DNA of 64,000 bases from Flavobacteriaceae bacterium (GTDB lineage Bacteria; Bacteroidota; Bacteroidia; Flavobacteriales; Flavobacteriaceae). The stretch is from the NCBI GenBank assembly GCA_024640565.1, contig JAHEET010000005.1:310001-374000 (forward strand), given 5' to 3'. The first letter of the stretch is position 1, and the number at the start of each line of letters is the position of its first letter. Of this stretch, positions 9,132 to 17,503 are shown piece after piece. Below the pieces are notes generated by a model, which saw only the letters and a program-made list of their open reading frames with translations, did not search any database and was not told where the DNA came from. Position numbers and translations under genes: made by a program.

Positions 9132-9290
9132 TTACTTATTAATTCTTGTTGTTTTTAAAATTGAAAAAAGAATAGGACTTATAAGTTCTGCTTGTGCAAA
9201 TAAATCATTAAAATCTTCAATTTCCATCGCTCCACTATCTTTCAATAAATGGAACTGTATTTTGTTTCTAAAGGTTCGTTGGATGCGCTT
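9132..9290 (-). pseudogene. Remnant of a four-helix-bundle (S23-like) protein
   Basis: Between ruvC and hemW the minus strand encodes SASNEPLETKY, then after a one-base frame change HLLKDSGAMEIEDFNDLFAQ and ISPILFSILKTTRINK, ending at TAA 9132-9134. This matches the last 50 residues of the four helix bundle protein family (related to proteins encoded in 23S intervening sequences), whose C-terminal half has the pattern ASxExxETxYWLxLL followed by an acidic helix and LxSIVKTxR. The first 60-70 residues are gone; the fragment begins directly after the ruvC stop. These genes are accessory and often scattered between housekeeping genes. The frameshift and truncation show it is dead. Confidence 0.55.
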
Positions 9291-9299
9291 TAAAAAAAC

Positions 9300-9851
9300 C
9301 TATTTAATTTTTGAAGGATTTTGCTTCACAAAACTGGCCCAACCGGTATAATTTTTTCCACCAATCACCTTTCCTGAATTGTAAAAATGACACACTGCTG
9401 CTGCCAGACCATCGGTTGCATCGAGGTTTTTTGGCAATGTCTTTAAATCCAAGAGAGACTTTAGCATGAGCGCTACTTGTTCTTTGCTAGCATTTCCGTT
9501 TCCTGTAATGGCCATTTTAATTTTCTTTGGTAGGTATTCTGTAATGGGTACTTGTCTTGACAAACCTGCGGCCATAGCCACCCCTTGAGCTCTCCCCAAC
9601 TTTAGCATGGATTGCACATTTTTACCAAAAAAAGGTGCTTCTATGGCAATTTCATCTGGATGATAGGTATCAATCAATTCAACGGTTCGCTCAAAAATGA
9701 GTTTAAGTTTCAGATAATGGTCATCGTATTTCTGAAGCATCAATTCATTCATTTGAATAAATTCCATCTTCTTACCAACGACTTTTATCAATCCAAAACC
9801 CATAATGGTTGTTCCTGGATCTATTCCTAAAATTATTCTTTCTATCGCCAC
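9300..9851 (-). CDS. ruvC: Crossover junction endodeoxyribonuclease RuvC
   Basis: The Holliday-junction resolvase of homologous recombination, working with RuvAB. The N-terminal motif [16 protein letters not shown] supplies the first catalytic aspartate; the second acid is the glutamate of [12 protein letters not shown], and the C-terminal pair lies in [17 protein letters not shown]. No ATG fits: the frame can be extended to a TTG at 9920, but that would overlap the upstream small membrane-protein gene and add 23 non-family residues. The GTG at 9851, giving [11 protein letters not shown], fits the family N-terminus best (183 residues). It lies 52 bases after the 43-residue protein gene and is probably part of the DUF4920-mnmD unit. 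Confidence 0.92.
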   Translation of the reverse strand: MAIERIILGIDPGTTIMGFGLIKVVGKKMEFIQMNELMLQKYDDHYLKLKLIFERTVELIDTYHPDEIAIEAPFFGKNVQSMLKLGRAQGVAMAAGLSRQVPITEYLPKKIKMAITGNGNASKEQVALMLKSLLDLKTLPKNLDATDGLAAAVCHFYNSGKVIGGKNYTGWASFVKQNPSKIK

Positions 9852-9903
9852 AAGGGTTGTTTTATATAGGGTTAGTATCGCTAGAGCCGGCTCTTGTTTG
9901 TTT

Positions 9904-10035
9904 TTAAAACAATCCCGCAATCAAACTTTCTGCTTTGAACCAAAGAAATAGCACAAGGGCTAAAAGCAGTACTAGAACAGCTCCTTTTTGTGGCTTTGAT
10001 CTTTTTTGATTCCCAAATTTTCTTCTTATTTTCAT
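9904..10035 (-). CDS. Small single-pass membrane protein (43 residues)
   Basis: A short frame with ATG at 10035 and TAA at 9904-9906. The protein starts with a very basic segment ([17 protein letters not shown]), continues with one hydrophobic helix ([16 protein letters not shown], about residues 18-33), and ends AESLIAGLF. The layout predicts a one-pass inner-membrane peptide with the basic end in the cytoplasm. It fits snugly between mnmD (9 bases upstream) and ruvC (52 bases downstream) on the same strand, which supports it being real. I do not recognise a family or function. Confidence 0.6.
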   Translation of the reverse strand: MKIRRKFGNQKRSKPQKGAVLVLLLALVLFLWFKAESLIAGLF

Positions 10036-10044
10036 TGGTTTACT

Positions 10045-10707
10045 TTATAATTTTGTTGCTCTTAGCATTTCTCTTTTTCCGGGAGGACCTGGCAATCTTT
10101 CTACCGAAAAACCCACAGCTTGCATGGCTCTTCGGACACTTCCTTTTGCGGAGTAGGTTACCAAAACACCTTGTTTTTTTATGGCTTTGTACATTTTTAA
10201 AAAGATTTCTTCGGTCCACAATTCGGGTTGATTTTGTGCTCCAAACGCATCAAAATAGATCAAATCAAAAGCAGCAATGTCTTGAATATCCTGAAAAAAC
10301 TGTTTGCGCTTCAATAATTGAAAATCTTCTGAAACGGAATGTTCTTTTTCCCATGAGGCTTGGTGCATTTCATCAAAAATAGATTGAAATTCAAGGGCTT
10401 TTAATTCGGAAACGTAATTCAACTCCTGAATTTCTTCTGCTGAAACTGGATAGGCTTCTACACCCACATAATTCACTTTTTTATGCAATTTCTTCGCTTC
10501 TAAAAATGTAATAAAAGCATTTAAACCGGTTCCAAAACCAATTTCTAAAATAGCGATTTCTTGTAAATCAATTTTAAAAAACCCTGTATCTAAAAAAACG
10601 TGATAAGCTTCTTGTATGGCACCATGCTTTGAATGGTATTGCTCATTCCAATCGGGAAGCTGTATGGTTGTAGAACCATCTGAGGTAATGATGATTTCTC
10701 TTTTCAA
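10045..10707 (-). CDS. mnmD: tRNA U34 methyltransferase MnmD
   Basis: A 220-residue SAM-dependent methyltransferase corresponding to the N-terminal half of E. coli MnmC. It carries out the last step in making mnm5(s2)U at the wobble position of certain tRNAs. The N-terminus with TSDGSTTI and YHSKHGAIQEAYHVF is diagnostic; the SAM-binding loop is LEIGFGTGLNAF (about residues 54-65), the acidic motif is in YVGVEAYP, and the motif IV-like DLIYFDAFGAQNQPELW is followed by LVTYSAKGSVRRAM and LPGPPGKREML. There is no oxidase domain, as is usual for MnmD in this phylum. It lies 4 bases downstream of the DUF4920 lipoprotein gene. Confidence 0.93.
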   Translation of the reverse strand: MKREIIITSDGSTTIQLPDWNEQYHSKHGAIQEAYHVFLDTGFFKIDLQEIAILEIGFGTGLNAFITFLEAKKLHKKVNYVGVEAYPVSAEEIQELNYVSELKALEFQSIFDEMHQASWEKEHSVSEDFQLLKRKQFFQDIQDIAAFDLIYFDAFGAQNQPELWTEEIFLKMYKAIKKQGVLVTYSAKGSVRRAMQAVGFSVERLPGPPGKREMLRATKL

Positions 10708-10711
10708 CAGG

Positions 10712-11215
10712 TTATTTTGTTTTTAATAAAACACCCTTTGCTTCAAAAGCAAAGGTGGTTTCTGGCACTTTAATATTTGCAATTTCTTGGGTTGATTTCA
10801 CTGCATCTTTTGCATAATGTTGTAATTCTGCTACTGAAGTTTGTTTTACAAACGCGATTCCTTCAACAATCACTTCTTTTCCTTGTGAATTTAGGGGCAT
10901 AAAAAAACCATAGTCTTTAAAACGCACCATCGTTTCCTCCGTTTCATTTAAAGGCAACTTCATCCAACATCCCTTACTAGTACACACCTCTTTAATAGTA
11001 GAAATAAATTTTACTGGAAGGGTATCTCCTACCTGCAATACTTTCATTTGAGCAAAAACTTCTTCTGATGAAAGTACATTTTCTTCTGAAATAACAGCTC
11101 CAAAAGATTGATAGACTGATGGAACTTTAGCCACTTCTTTTTCAGTGGTTTTCATTTCTTTACATGCTGTAAAAAGTAACAAGGCAACTGCACAAAATTG
11201 AATCCATGATTTCAT
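10712..11215 (-). CDS. DUF4920 domain-containing lipoprotein
   Basis: A 167-residue lipoprotein: the signal peptide MKSWIQFCAVALLLFTAC places the lipidated cysteine at residue 18. The mature part is a DUF4920 domain with VYQSFGAVISEE near residue 35, the KFISTIKEVCTSKGCWMKL segment containing two cysteines spaced CTSKGC that might bind a metal or form a disulfide, then MVRFKDYGFFMPLNSQGKEV. The domain is an OB-fold-like small protein of unknown function that is common in Bacteroidota. It is the first gene of a four-gene unit with mnmD, the 43-residue protein and ruvC, all on the minus strand. Confidence 0.88.
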   Translation of the reverse strand: MKSWIQFCAVALLLFTACKEMKTTEKEVAKVPSVYQSFGAVISEENVLSSEEVFAQMKVLQVGDTLPVKFISTIKEVCTSKGCWMKLPLNETEETMVRFKDYGFFMPLNSQGKEVIVEGIAFVKQTSVAELQHYAKDAVKSTQEIANIKVPETTFAFEAKGVLLKTK

Positions 11216-11241
11216 TCTAAATCGTTTTAACGTGATACATA

Positions 11242-11270
11242 CAAATATAAGGTTTTAAACCATAAAACCT
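11242..11270 (-). promoter_or_regulatory. Promoter box plus inverted repeat before the DUF4920 operon
   Basis: Minus-strand TATATTTG (11242-11249) fits the -7 consensus TAnnTTTG. Directly upstream, AGGTTTTA (11250-11257) and TAAAACCT (11263-11270) form a perfect 8-bp inverted repeat with a 5-base centre, in the position of the promoter spacer. It could be an operator. Confidence 0.45.
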
Positions 11271-11305
11271 AAGCCTAAATAGAGAATCAGAAACATAAAA
11301 TTATG

Positions 11306-11313
11306 TACCTTTG
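11306..11313 (+). promoter_or_regulatory. -7 promoter box for ilvE
   Basis: TACCTTTG is an exact TAnnTTTG match, 22 bases before the ilvE ATG. Confidence 0.55.
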
Positions 11314-11335
11314 CGACCTATAATCAATTTAAAAA

Positions 11336-12391
11336 ATGGCATTAAATATTGAAATTCAACACACAGAAAAATCTAAAATAGATTCTGTAGATTTTGACAA
11401 TTTACCTTTTGGAAGTGTATATTCAGACCACATGTTAGAGTGTGATTTTGTGAACGGTGCATGGAAAACTCCGGTAATTAAGGCCTATTCGCCAATTAGT
11501 TTAGATCCTTCTTCTAAAATATTTCATTATGGACAATCAATTTTTGAAGGTATGAAAGCCTACAAAGATGCTGATGAAAACACGTTGCTATTTCGTCCTT
11601 TAGAAAACTTTAAAAGGCTCAATAAATCTGCAGAAAGATTAATGATTCCTGCAATTCCAGAGTCAATTTTCATGGAGGGCTTAAAAAAACTATTGGAGAT
11701 TGACAATCAGTGGATTCCAAAAAATGAAGGCAGTTCGCTATACATTAGACCCTTTATGTTTGCATCTGGAAACGGCTTCCATGCCTCTCCTGCTGATGCC
11801 TACAAATTTGTCATCTGTACAGCACCTTCTGGAGCTTATTTTGCCGGTGAAATAAAAGTTTTAATCGAAGAGAAGTATGCCAGAGCTGCAAATGGTGGTG
11901 TTGGTTTTGCCAAAGCAGGTGGAAACTATGCTGCTCAATTTTACCCAACACAATTGGCCATTGAAAAAGGCTATAATCAAGTAATTTGGACCGATGACAA
12001 TACCCACGAATATATTGAAGAAGCGGGTGCCATGAACATTTTTATCAGAATCAATGACACATTGATTACGAGTCCAACCAATGATCGAATTTTAGACGGA
12101 ATTACACGTAAAAGTATCATTCAAATTGCAAATGATCTTAGCCTTAGCATGGAAGTAAGAAAAATTACCGTTTCTGAGGTTATTGCTGCTGCTCAAGCTG
12201 GAAGTTTACAAGAAATGTTTGGTGCTGGAACTGCCGCTGTCATCTCACCTATCTCAGGTTTTGGATATCAAAACACTGATTATGATTTGCCAAAACTAGA
12301 AGCAAGCTATGCCTCTTTATTGAAAAAAACGATTACAGATTTACAAACAAACAAAACAGAAGACCCTTATGGCTGGAGAGTTCAGCTCTAG
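11336..12391 (+). CDS. ilvE: Branched-chain amino acid aminotransferase
   Basis: A 351-residue class IV PLP enzyme that interconverts leucine, isoleucine and valine with their 2-oxo acids. The PLP lysine is K193 in GGVGFAKAGGNYAAQ. Other family marks are FHYGQSIFEGMKAY near residue 63, RLNKSAERL, LYIRPFMFASG, the EEAGAMNIF phosphate-binding region and GAGTAAVISPI. Length matches the eukaryotic/Bacteroidota-type (group II) IlvE rather than the 309-residue E. coli form. A good promoter box lies just upstream and a hairpin terminator just after the stop, so it appears to be a single-gene transcript. Confidence 0.95.
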   Translation: MALNIEIQHTEKSKIDSVDFDNLPFGSVYSDHMLECDFVNGAWKTPVIKAYSPISLDPSSKIFHYGQSIFEGMKAYKDADENTLLFRPLENFKRLNKSAERLMIPAIPESIFMEGLKKLLEIDNQWIPKNEGSSLYIRPFMFASGNGFHASPADAYKFVICTAPSGAYFAGEIKVLIEEKYARAANGGVGFAKAGGNYAAQFYPTQLAIEKGYNQVIWTDDNTHEYIEEAGAMNIFIRINDTLITSPTNDRILDGITRKSIIQIANDLSLSMEVRKITVSEVIAAAQAGSLQEMFGAGTAAVISPISGFGYQNTDYDLPKLEASYASLLKKTITDLQTNKTEDPYGWRVQL

Positions 12392-12415
12392 TTTTTTTGG
12401 TGAAAATATATTTTG

Positions 12416-12446
12416 AAACCTCAACATTGTTGGGGTTTTTTCTTTT
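12416..12446 (+). terminator. Intrinsic terminator after ilvE
   Basis: A 10-bp stem AAACCTCAAC / GTTGGGGTTT (one G-T pair) with a 3-base loop, followed by a T-rich run. It lies between ilvE and the next gene on the same strand. Confidence 0.75.
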
Positions 12447-12472
12447 TTGTAATTTTAGAGGAAATTCGTTTC

Positions 12473-13423
12473 ATGCAGAAAATTCATTTCTTACTCTTTT
12501 TTTGGGTATTCATTGCTTGTGAGGCCCCAAAAAAGAATGCGAGCCTATCTTCCAATCGTGAACATCAACAATATATTACTGTATTGGGGACGGCTCAGGA
12601 TGCGGGCTACCCTCATATTGGCTGTCAAAAAGAATGCTGTCGCAGTTTTTATATGGGGCTTCGTAAAAAACAAAAAGTGGTATCACTGGGTTTAGTAGAT
12701 CTTGAAAAGAATCAAAAATGGCTTTTTGAAGCAACGCCAGACATGACTACCCAACTGGCCAACTTAGAACAAAACCATGTACAAAAAACATCCCTAATTG
12801 ATGGCGTCTTTTTGACTCATGCTCATATTGGGCACTACAGCGGTTTGATGTATTTTGGAAGAGAGGCATTGGGAGGGAAAGGCATTCGTATTTTTGCAAT
12901 GCCAAAAATGAAGGCATTTCTTTCTACCAATGGACCTTGGAAGCAATTGGTAAAATTGGAAAATATTGTTTTTACTGAGTTGGCGCATCAAACTACAATC
13001 GTACTAAACAACCATCTAAAAGTGACTCCATTTGTTGTGCCACATCGGGATGAGTTTTCGGAGACTGTTGGATATAAAATTGAAGGAAGACAGAAAACGG
13101 CCTTGTTTATTCCAGACATCAACAAGTGGGCAAAGTGGAGCAAGGATATTGTCGAAGAAGTGAAAAAAGTAGATGTTGCTTTTTTAGATGCAACATTTTT
13201 AAAAGCGGGTGAGGTGAATCGTCCCATGTCAGAAATTCCACATCCATTTATTGAAGAAACGGTTGCGCTGTTTAAAAACGAAACATTTGCTACGAAACAA
13301 AAAGTTGTTTTTATTCATTTCAACCACACCAATCCTGCGCTTCAAGAAAATTCAGCGGAACGGAAAAAAATAGAAAAACAAGGTTTTCGTCTTGCTTTTG
13401 AAGGAATGCAGATTGGACTTTAG
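12473..13423 (+). CDS. MBL-fold metallohydrolase lipoprotein, PqqB-like
   Basis: A 316-residue metallo-beta-lactamase-fold protein. The metal motif THAHIGH is at residues 115-121, and the N-terminal VLGTAQDAGYPHIGCQKECC with three cysteines (51, 55, 56) is the hallmark of the PqqB branch, where a similar site can bind zinc. PqqB helps make the cofactor PQQ, but no other pqq gene is nearby, and many Bacteroidota without PQQ synthesis carry this homologue. The start at 12473 gives a lipoprotein-like signal (MQKIHFLLFFWVFIAC, cysteine 16), so this copy is probably periplasmic, unlike cytoplasmic PqqB. An upstream start at 12413 would lie in the ilvE terminator. Confidence 0.85.
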   Translation: MQKIHFLLFFWVFIACEAPKKNASLSSNREHQQYITVLGTAQDAGYPHIGCQKECCRSFYMGLRKKQKVVSLGLVDLEKNQKWLFEATPDMTTQLANLEQNHVQKTSLIDGVFLTHAHIGHYSGLMYFGREALGGKGIRIFAMPKMKAFLSTNGPWKQLVKLENIVFTELAHQTTIVLNNHLKVTPFVVPHRDEFSETVGYKIEGRQKTALFIPDINKWAKWSKDIVEEVKKVDVAFLDATFLKAGEVNRPMSEIPHPFIEETVALFKNETFATKQKVVFIHFNHTNPALQENSAERKKIEKQGFRLAFEGMQIGL

Positions 13424-13471
13424 TCTTTCAAGTTGCATTGAGTCATTCATTGCATCGACTTAAAAATGCGC

Positions 13472-13858
13472 TTAGTTTTCTAAAATAGCGCCAATGTTTG
13501 GTTTGAAATAATGAGGCCCTTTTAAAACCTTACCATCTTCTCTATAAATTGGACGCCCATCTTCGCCTAATTTGCTCATGTTACTACGTTGAATTTCATT
13601 GAATACTTCTTCTATCTTATCCTGCATCCCATGTTCGATAATGGTACCACAGAGAATATATAACATGTCGCCTAAGGCGTCGGCGACCTCAACGAGATCA
13701 TTGTTTTTTGCGGCTTCTAAATATTCTTCGTTTTCTTCTTTCATCAACTCGAAACGCAATTTTTTACGATCTTCTGAGATATCCACAGTGGGTGTATCTT
13801 GTATGTTTAGTTTGAATGCTGTATGAAATTTATGTACTGCGGCTATTTTATTTTTCAT
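13472..13858 (-). CDS. MazG/HisE-like NTP pyrophosphohydrolase
   Basis: A 128-residue all-alpha NTP pyrophosphatase. The metal-binding acidic motifs are KEENEEY (about residues 40-46) and EVADALGDMLYI (about residues 57-68), the ExxE...ExxD pattern of the MazG/HisE/PRA-PH superfamily. The C-terminal part (SNMSKLGEDGRPIYREDGKV) is typical of the family branch that resembles phage and Bacteroidota house-cleaning enzymes. It likely hydrolyses damaged or non-canonical nucleoside triphosphates, with the exact substrate unknown. The upstream gene on the same strand is an SDR 18 bases away, so the two may be cotranscribed. Confidence 0.85.
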   Translation of the reverse strand: MKNKIAAVHKFHTAFKLNIQDTPTVDISEDRKKLRFELMKEENEEYLEAAKNNDLVEVADALGDMLYILCGTIIEHGMQDKIEEVFNEIQRSNMSKLGEDGRPIYREDGKVLKGPHYFKPNIGAILEN

Positions 13859-13876
13859 GGTATCTATTTTTATTGA

Positions 13877-14599
13877 TTAAAGTACTTTTTTTAAAACCCA
13901 AGCTGGCATCAATTTAAGCGCGAAAGCAATCAGAGCCCATCGCTTGGAAACATAGGCGACTCTTTTTTTCTTTTTGATGGCTGTATAAAGCTGTTTTGCA
14001 GCTTTGTGCAAAGGGACCATCCAAAAAACTGCTTCGCCCAATGCCATGGGCGTGTCTACAAATCCTGGTCTTATTTCCGTAATGTAAACTTTTTTTGATT
14101 GAATTGATTTTGTTTTTATGTAAAGGCTTTCTAAATAGGCTTTTTGATAGGCTTTGGAGGCAAAGTAATCGGGTGCAGCACGGTTTCCTCTTAGCGATGC
14201 AATGGAAGTAATACCAACCAACTGTCCAAATTGTTGTTTTTTAAATAAATTATAGGCTAATATATACAGCCTTGTACACCCCAAAACATTGGTATTGATG
14301 GTTTGTTCTTGTCGCTCCCACTCGAGTTTTGGATTTACATACCCCACTCCCGAGGATTGCACAACTAAATCGATGCTTTTGAATTCTGCTACAATTTCAT
14401 GAAAAACTTTTTCGACATGGGCAACATCCTGAATGTCATTCTGCTTTATTAAAATGGAAGCTGGATATTGCTTTTTTAATGCGGTTAATAGCGCTAATCT
14501 TCTTCCTGTAACTGCAACTTTATAGCCTTCTTTAATTAGAATTTCGGTCAGCGATTTTCCAATACCAGAAGTTGCCCCAAAAACGATGGCTTTCTTCAT
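13877..14599 (-). CDS. SDR family NAD(P)-dependent oxidoreductase
   Basis: A 240-residue classical short-chain dehydrogenase/reductase. The nucleotide-binding motif GATSGIG is at residues 8-14, the RR pair at 33-34 after the second strand suggests NADP preference, and the catalytic set is S135 with Y145xxxK149 (YFASK). A C-terminal hydrophobic and basic stretch (RWALIAFALKLMPAWVLKK) may attach it to the membrane. This resembles the DltE/YqjQ-like short reductases that act on lipids or unknown carbonyl compounds. The substrate cannot be told from the sequence. It is followed 18 bases later by the pyrophosphohydrolase gene. Confidence 0.88.
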   Translation of the reverse strand: MKKAIVFGATSGIGKSLTEILIKEGYKVAVTGRRLALLTALKKQYPASILIKQNDIQDVAHVEKVFHEIVAEFKSIDLVVQSSGVGYVNPKLEWERQEQTINTNVLGCTRLYILAYNLFKKQQFGQLVGITSIASLRGNRAAPDYFASKAYQKAYLESLYIKTKSIQSKKVYITEIRPGFVDTPMALGEAVFWMVPLHKAAKQLYTAIKKKKRVAYVSKRWALIAFALKLMPAWVLKKVL

Positions 14600-14707
14600 T
14601 TAATTTGTAATTTTGTAAGATCTATTAAAAAATACAAGATATAGAATCTTCATGACACCTAAAACTGTTTCGAATTCTATTATTCACTAACTTATAAAGA
14701 AAATACA

Positions 14708-14914
14708 ATGTTTTTAGCAGCATACTTCACTCCTGGTAGGATTCTATTTATGATTTTTTTCATAATTTCTTTTTTGATTTTGGCCATTTACAGTTACAAA
14801 AAAGATGTAAAAAGCCATAAAGCTCACTATAAAAATGCCGCAAAAAACTTATTGATTTTTGGAAGTATTACGCTTATTATTTTTGTTGCGATTCGATTAT
14901 TTACAGGGAATTAA
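14708..14914 (+). CDS. Small conserved two-pass membrane protein
   Basis: A 68-residue protein with two hydrophobic helices (about residues 10-28 and 47-64) joined by a strongly basic loop (YKKDVKSHKAHYKNAAK). This is the arrangement expected for a small inner-membrane protein with both termini outside. I recognise the pattern as one that recurs in Flavobacteriaceae, without known function. It stands alone, divergent from the SDR gene and convergent with tag. Confidence 0.7.
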   Translation: MFLAAYFTPGRILFMIFFIISFLILAIYSYKKDVKSHKAHYKNAAKNLLIFGSITLIIFVAIRLFTGN

Positions 14915-14932
14915 TTTTTTTTGAAGGGTTTT

Positions 14933-15490
14933 TTAGGGCTGATATTTAAAACAATCTGTCGTATGATCGTTTACCATACCTACTGCTTGCATATAAGCAT
15001 AGATGACCGTAGAACCCACAAACTTAAATCCACGTTTTTTTAAATCCTTAGAAATTGTATCTGATAGCGGTGTTGTTGTAGGAACATCCTCTTTTTTATG
15101 AAATTTATTTCTAATTGGTTTTCCTTGCACATAGGCCCAAATAAAATTTGAAAAAGAGCCAAATTCGTTCTGGATTTCAATAAATAATTGGGCGTTGGTA
15201 ATGGCACTTTTGATTTTTAACTTATTTCTTATAATTCCAGCATCTTGTAATAAAGACGCATACTTTGTTGCTGAATAGTTGGCGATGCTTTTGCAATCAA
15301 AATTATCAAATGCAATTCTAAAGTTTTCTCTTTTATTTAAAATTGTTATCCAACTTAAACCGGCTTGAAAAGTTTCTAAAATTAAAAATTCAAATAAAGT
15401 GGCATCATCAAAAACAGGCTCTCCCCACTCTTGATCATGGTATGCTATGTAATGTTGACTGTCACTTACCCAAAAGCATCTTGTTTTCAT
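14933..15490 (-). CDS. tag: DNA-3-methyladenine glycosylase I
   Basis: A 185-residue TagA-family enzyme that removes 3-methyladenine from DNA in base-excision repair. The structural zinc ligands are all present: C5, H18, H176 and C180. The characteristic openings WVSDSQHYIAYHDQEWGEP and LFEFLILETFQAGLSWITIL match the family's DNA-binding and base-pocket regions, including the glutamate after LIL. The C-terminal GSTVIYAYMQAVGMVNDH is also standard. It is transcribed alone and faces the small membrane-protein gene, with 18 bases between their ends. Confidence 0.95.
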   Translation of the reverse strand: MKTRCFWVSDSQHYIAYHDQEWGEPVFDDATLFEFLILETFQAGLSWITILNKRENFRIAFDNFDCKSIANYSATKYASLLQDAGIIRNKLKIKSAITNAQLFIEIQNEFGSFSNFIWAYVQGKPIRNKFHKKEDVPTTTPLSDTISKDLKKRGFKFVGSTVIYAYMQAVGMVNDHTTDCFKYQP

Positions 15491-15587
15491 AGTGTTCTTT
15501 TAAAAGATAAAAATAATGTTAAAAGTGCGAAAATCAATCTCAATCTAAAAATAATTCTGCAACTTTACAAGAACAAAACTACTGATT

Positions 15588-16022
15588 ATGAAACTCTTAA
15601 AACAATTTTGCACACTACTTATTGTTGGATTGCTAGTGAGTGCTTGTGGTGCGCATTACATTGAAAATAAAAAAAGTAAAAAGGAGGCTCCTGTTCGAAT
15701 TGCAAATGACAGCTTGGCCTATGAGATAATTATTATAGATCCTGGTTTTACGGCTTATTTAAATGCGGTTGCACTATCAGAGGGTTATTACAATCAGCGT
15801 TACTTGGAAGCAAGAAATCGTGTATGGGTTACTACTTGGAATCAAAGAGTTCAAAATCCGAGGGAATTTCGTCAAGATATTTATGAAAACATCATTGCGT
15901 ATCGGCCAACAGTAAATTACGGTTATGAGGTTAATTACAAACTTTTTAATTACTTTTTATTCGCTCAAAGAAAGTACAAAATGACCCTTGGAGGGGGTTT
16001 TAGAGCAGATCGAATCAATTAA
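15588..16022 (+). CDS. DUF6146-like lipoprotein
   Basis: A 144-residue lipoprotein: signal peptide MKLLKQFCTLLIVGLLVSAC with the lipidated cysteine at residue 20. The mature domain has a run of aromatic and basic residues (YEIIIIDPGFTAYLNA, YYNQRYLEARNRVWVTTWNQRV, ENIIAYRPTVNYGYEVNYKLFNYFL) that I associate with the DUF6146 family of flavobacterial lipoproteins. No function is known. Its final 4 bases overlap the end of the convergent folA gene. Confidence 0.8.
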   Translation: MKLLKQFCTLLIVGLLVSACGAHYIENKKSKKEAPVRIANDSLAYEIIIIDPGFTAYLNAVALSEGYYNQRYLEARNRVWVTTWNQRVQNPREFRQDIYENIIAYRPTVNYGYEVNYKLFNYFLFAQRKYKMTLGGGFRADRIN

Positions 16023-16504
16023 ATTTTCTGATAACTAATAAAGCTATAATCGTATCCGTTTTTCTCATCTGCTAGAAAATCTTCTCTTGAAATTTCTTGC
16101 CATATCGTAAGATCAATTTCAGGAAAAAAAACATCCGCTTCAAATTCTTGATGCACTCTCGTAATATCTAATTGATCGATCAAATTATTTTCAAGCGCTT
16201 GTTTGTACACCTGAGCACCTCCTATAATAAATGCATCTTTACCTTCTGTAATTGCAATGGCTTCTTCTAAAGAATTGGCAATAAGACAGCCTTCTTTTTT
16301 GTATTGATTATTTCTGGTAATGATAATAGAGGTTCTATTTGGCAACGGCTTTCCAATAGATTCAAAAGTATTTCTACCCATTAAGACAGGATGTCCTGAT
16401 GTTACTTTTTTAAACCGCTTAAGGTCGGCAGGTAATCGCCAGATTAAATCATTATCTTTCCCTAAAGCATTGTTTGTTGAAATAGCAGCAATCAATGTAA
16501 TCAT
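16019..16504 (-). CDS. folA: Dihydrofolate reductase
   Basis: A 161-residue DHFR that reduces dihydrofolate to tetrahydrofolate with NADPH. Expected landmarks are the opening ITLIAAISTNNALGKDNDLIWRLPADLKRFK, containing the Met20-loop and the substrate-binding acid after the tryptophan and leucine (about D26), the PVLMGRNTFESIG cofactor motif at residues 39-51, and FIIGGAQVYKQAL near residue 93. It lies 64 bases after thyA on the same strand. This makes sense because thymidylate synthase oxidises the folate that DHFR regenerates. Confidence 0.96.
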   Translation of the reverse strand: MITLIAAISTNNALGKDNDLIWRLPADLKRFKKVTSGHPVLMGRNTFESIGKPLPNRTSIIITRNNQYKKEGCLIANSLEEAIAITEGKDAFIIGGAQVYKQALENNLIDQLDITRVHQEFEADVFFPEIDLTIWQEISREDFLADEKNGYDYSFISYQKI

Positions 16505-16568
16505 AGTAAAATAGCATTTTTTTTAATCGTACTAGAAAAGAGTACAAACGTTTCAATTGGTTGGGTTA

Positions 16569-17393
16569 TTAAACCGCTACTTTTCCTTTTATATGTGGAT
16601 GTGGGTTGTAGTCGACCAATTCAAAATCTTCAAAATCAAAATCAAAAATATTGGTAATATCTGGATTGATCTTCATCGTGGGCAAAGGTCTTGTTTCCCT
16701 ACTTAATTGTAATTCTAATTGTTCTTGATGATTGTTGTAAATGTGTGCATCTCCAAAAGTGTGAATAAATTCTCCCGCTTCGTATCCACAAACTTGGGCA
16801 ATCATCATAGTAAACAATGCATAACTTGCAATGTTGAAAGGAACTCCTAAAAAGATATCTGCACTTCTTTGATAGAGCTGACATGACAACTTACCATCGG
16901 CAACATAAAATTGAAAAAAGGCATGACAAGGTGGTAATGCGGCTTTATTATTGGCTACATTCTCTGAAAAAGAAACAGTAGTATCTGGCATTACGCTAGG
17001 ATTCCATGCGGAAACCATCATTCTTCTACTGTTTGGATTGCTCTTTAAAGTTGCAATTACATCTTGCAATTGGTCAATATCATCGCTGTTCCAATTTCGC
17101 CACTGATGCCCATAAACAGGGCCTAAATCTCCATTTTCATCAGCCCAAGAGTCCCATATTTTAACGCCATTCTCTTGCAAGTATTTAATATTGGTATCCC
17201 CTTTTATAAACCAAAGCAATTCATAAATAATGGACTTTAAATGCAGTTTTTTGGTGGTTACCATCGGAAAACCGTCACTCAAATCGAAACGCATTTGATA
17301 CCCAAAAACGCTTTTTGTTCCGGTACCTGTCCGATCTCCTTTTTCGTTCCCGTTCGCTAAAACGTGTTGTACTAAATCGTGATATTGTTTCAT
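16569..17393 (-). CDS. thyA: Thymidylate synthase
   Basis: A 274-residue ThyA that methylates dUMP to dTMP using methylenetetrahydrofolate. The nucleophile is C156 in [13 protein letters not shown]. The phosphate-binding [11 protein letters not shown] is at residues 21-31, [11 protein letters not shown] at 122-132, and [20 protein letters not shown] contains the substrate-binding asparagine and aspartate. A short insertion with [13 protein letters not shown] lies just before the active-site cysteine, compared with the E. coli enzyme. FolA follows on the same strand; the nucleoside transporter lies 110 bases upstream, also on this strand, giving a nucleotide-metabolism cluster. Confidence 0.97.
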   Translation of the reverse strand: MKQYHDLVQHVLANGNEKGDRTGTGTKSVFGYQMRFDLSDGFPMVTTKKLHLKSIIYELLWFIKGDTNIKYLQENGVKIWDSWADENGDLGPVYGHQWRNWNSDDIDQLQDVIATLKSNPNSRRMMVSAWNPSVMPDTTVSFSENVANNKAALPPCHAFFQFYVADGKLSCQLYQRSADIFLGVPFNIASYALFTMMIAQVCGYEAGEFIHTFGDAHIYNNHQEQLELQLSRETRPLPTMKINPDITNIFDFDFEDFELVDYNPHPHIKGKVAV

Positions 17394-17503
17394 GTTGTAA
17401 TCTGTGCGTTAAATTGTAAAATAACCGCTGTAAAAATAACAAATAAAAGATAATTCTAGTTTTTGAATCCTTTTTTTAAAATTGGATCTTTTGCACTTGG
17501 TGA

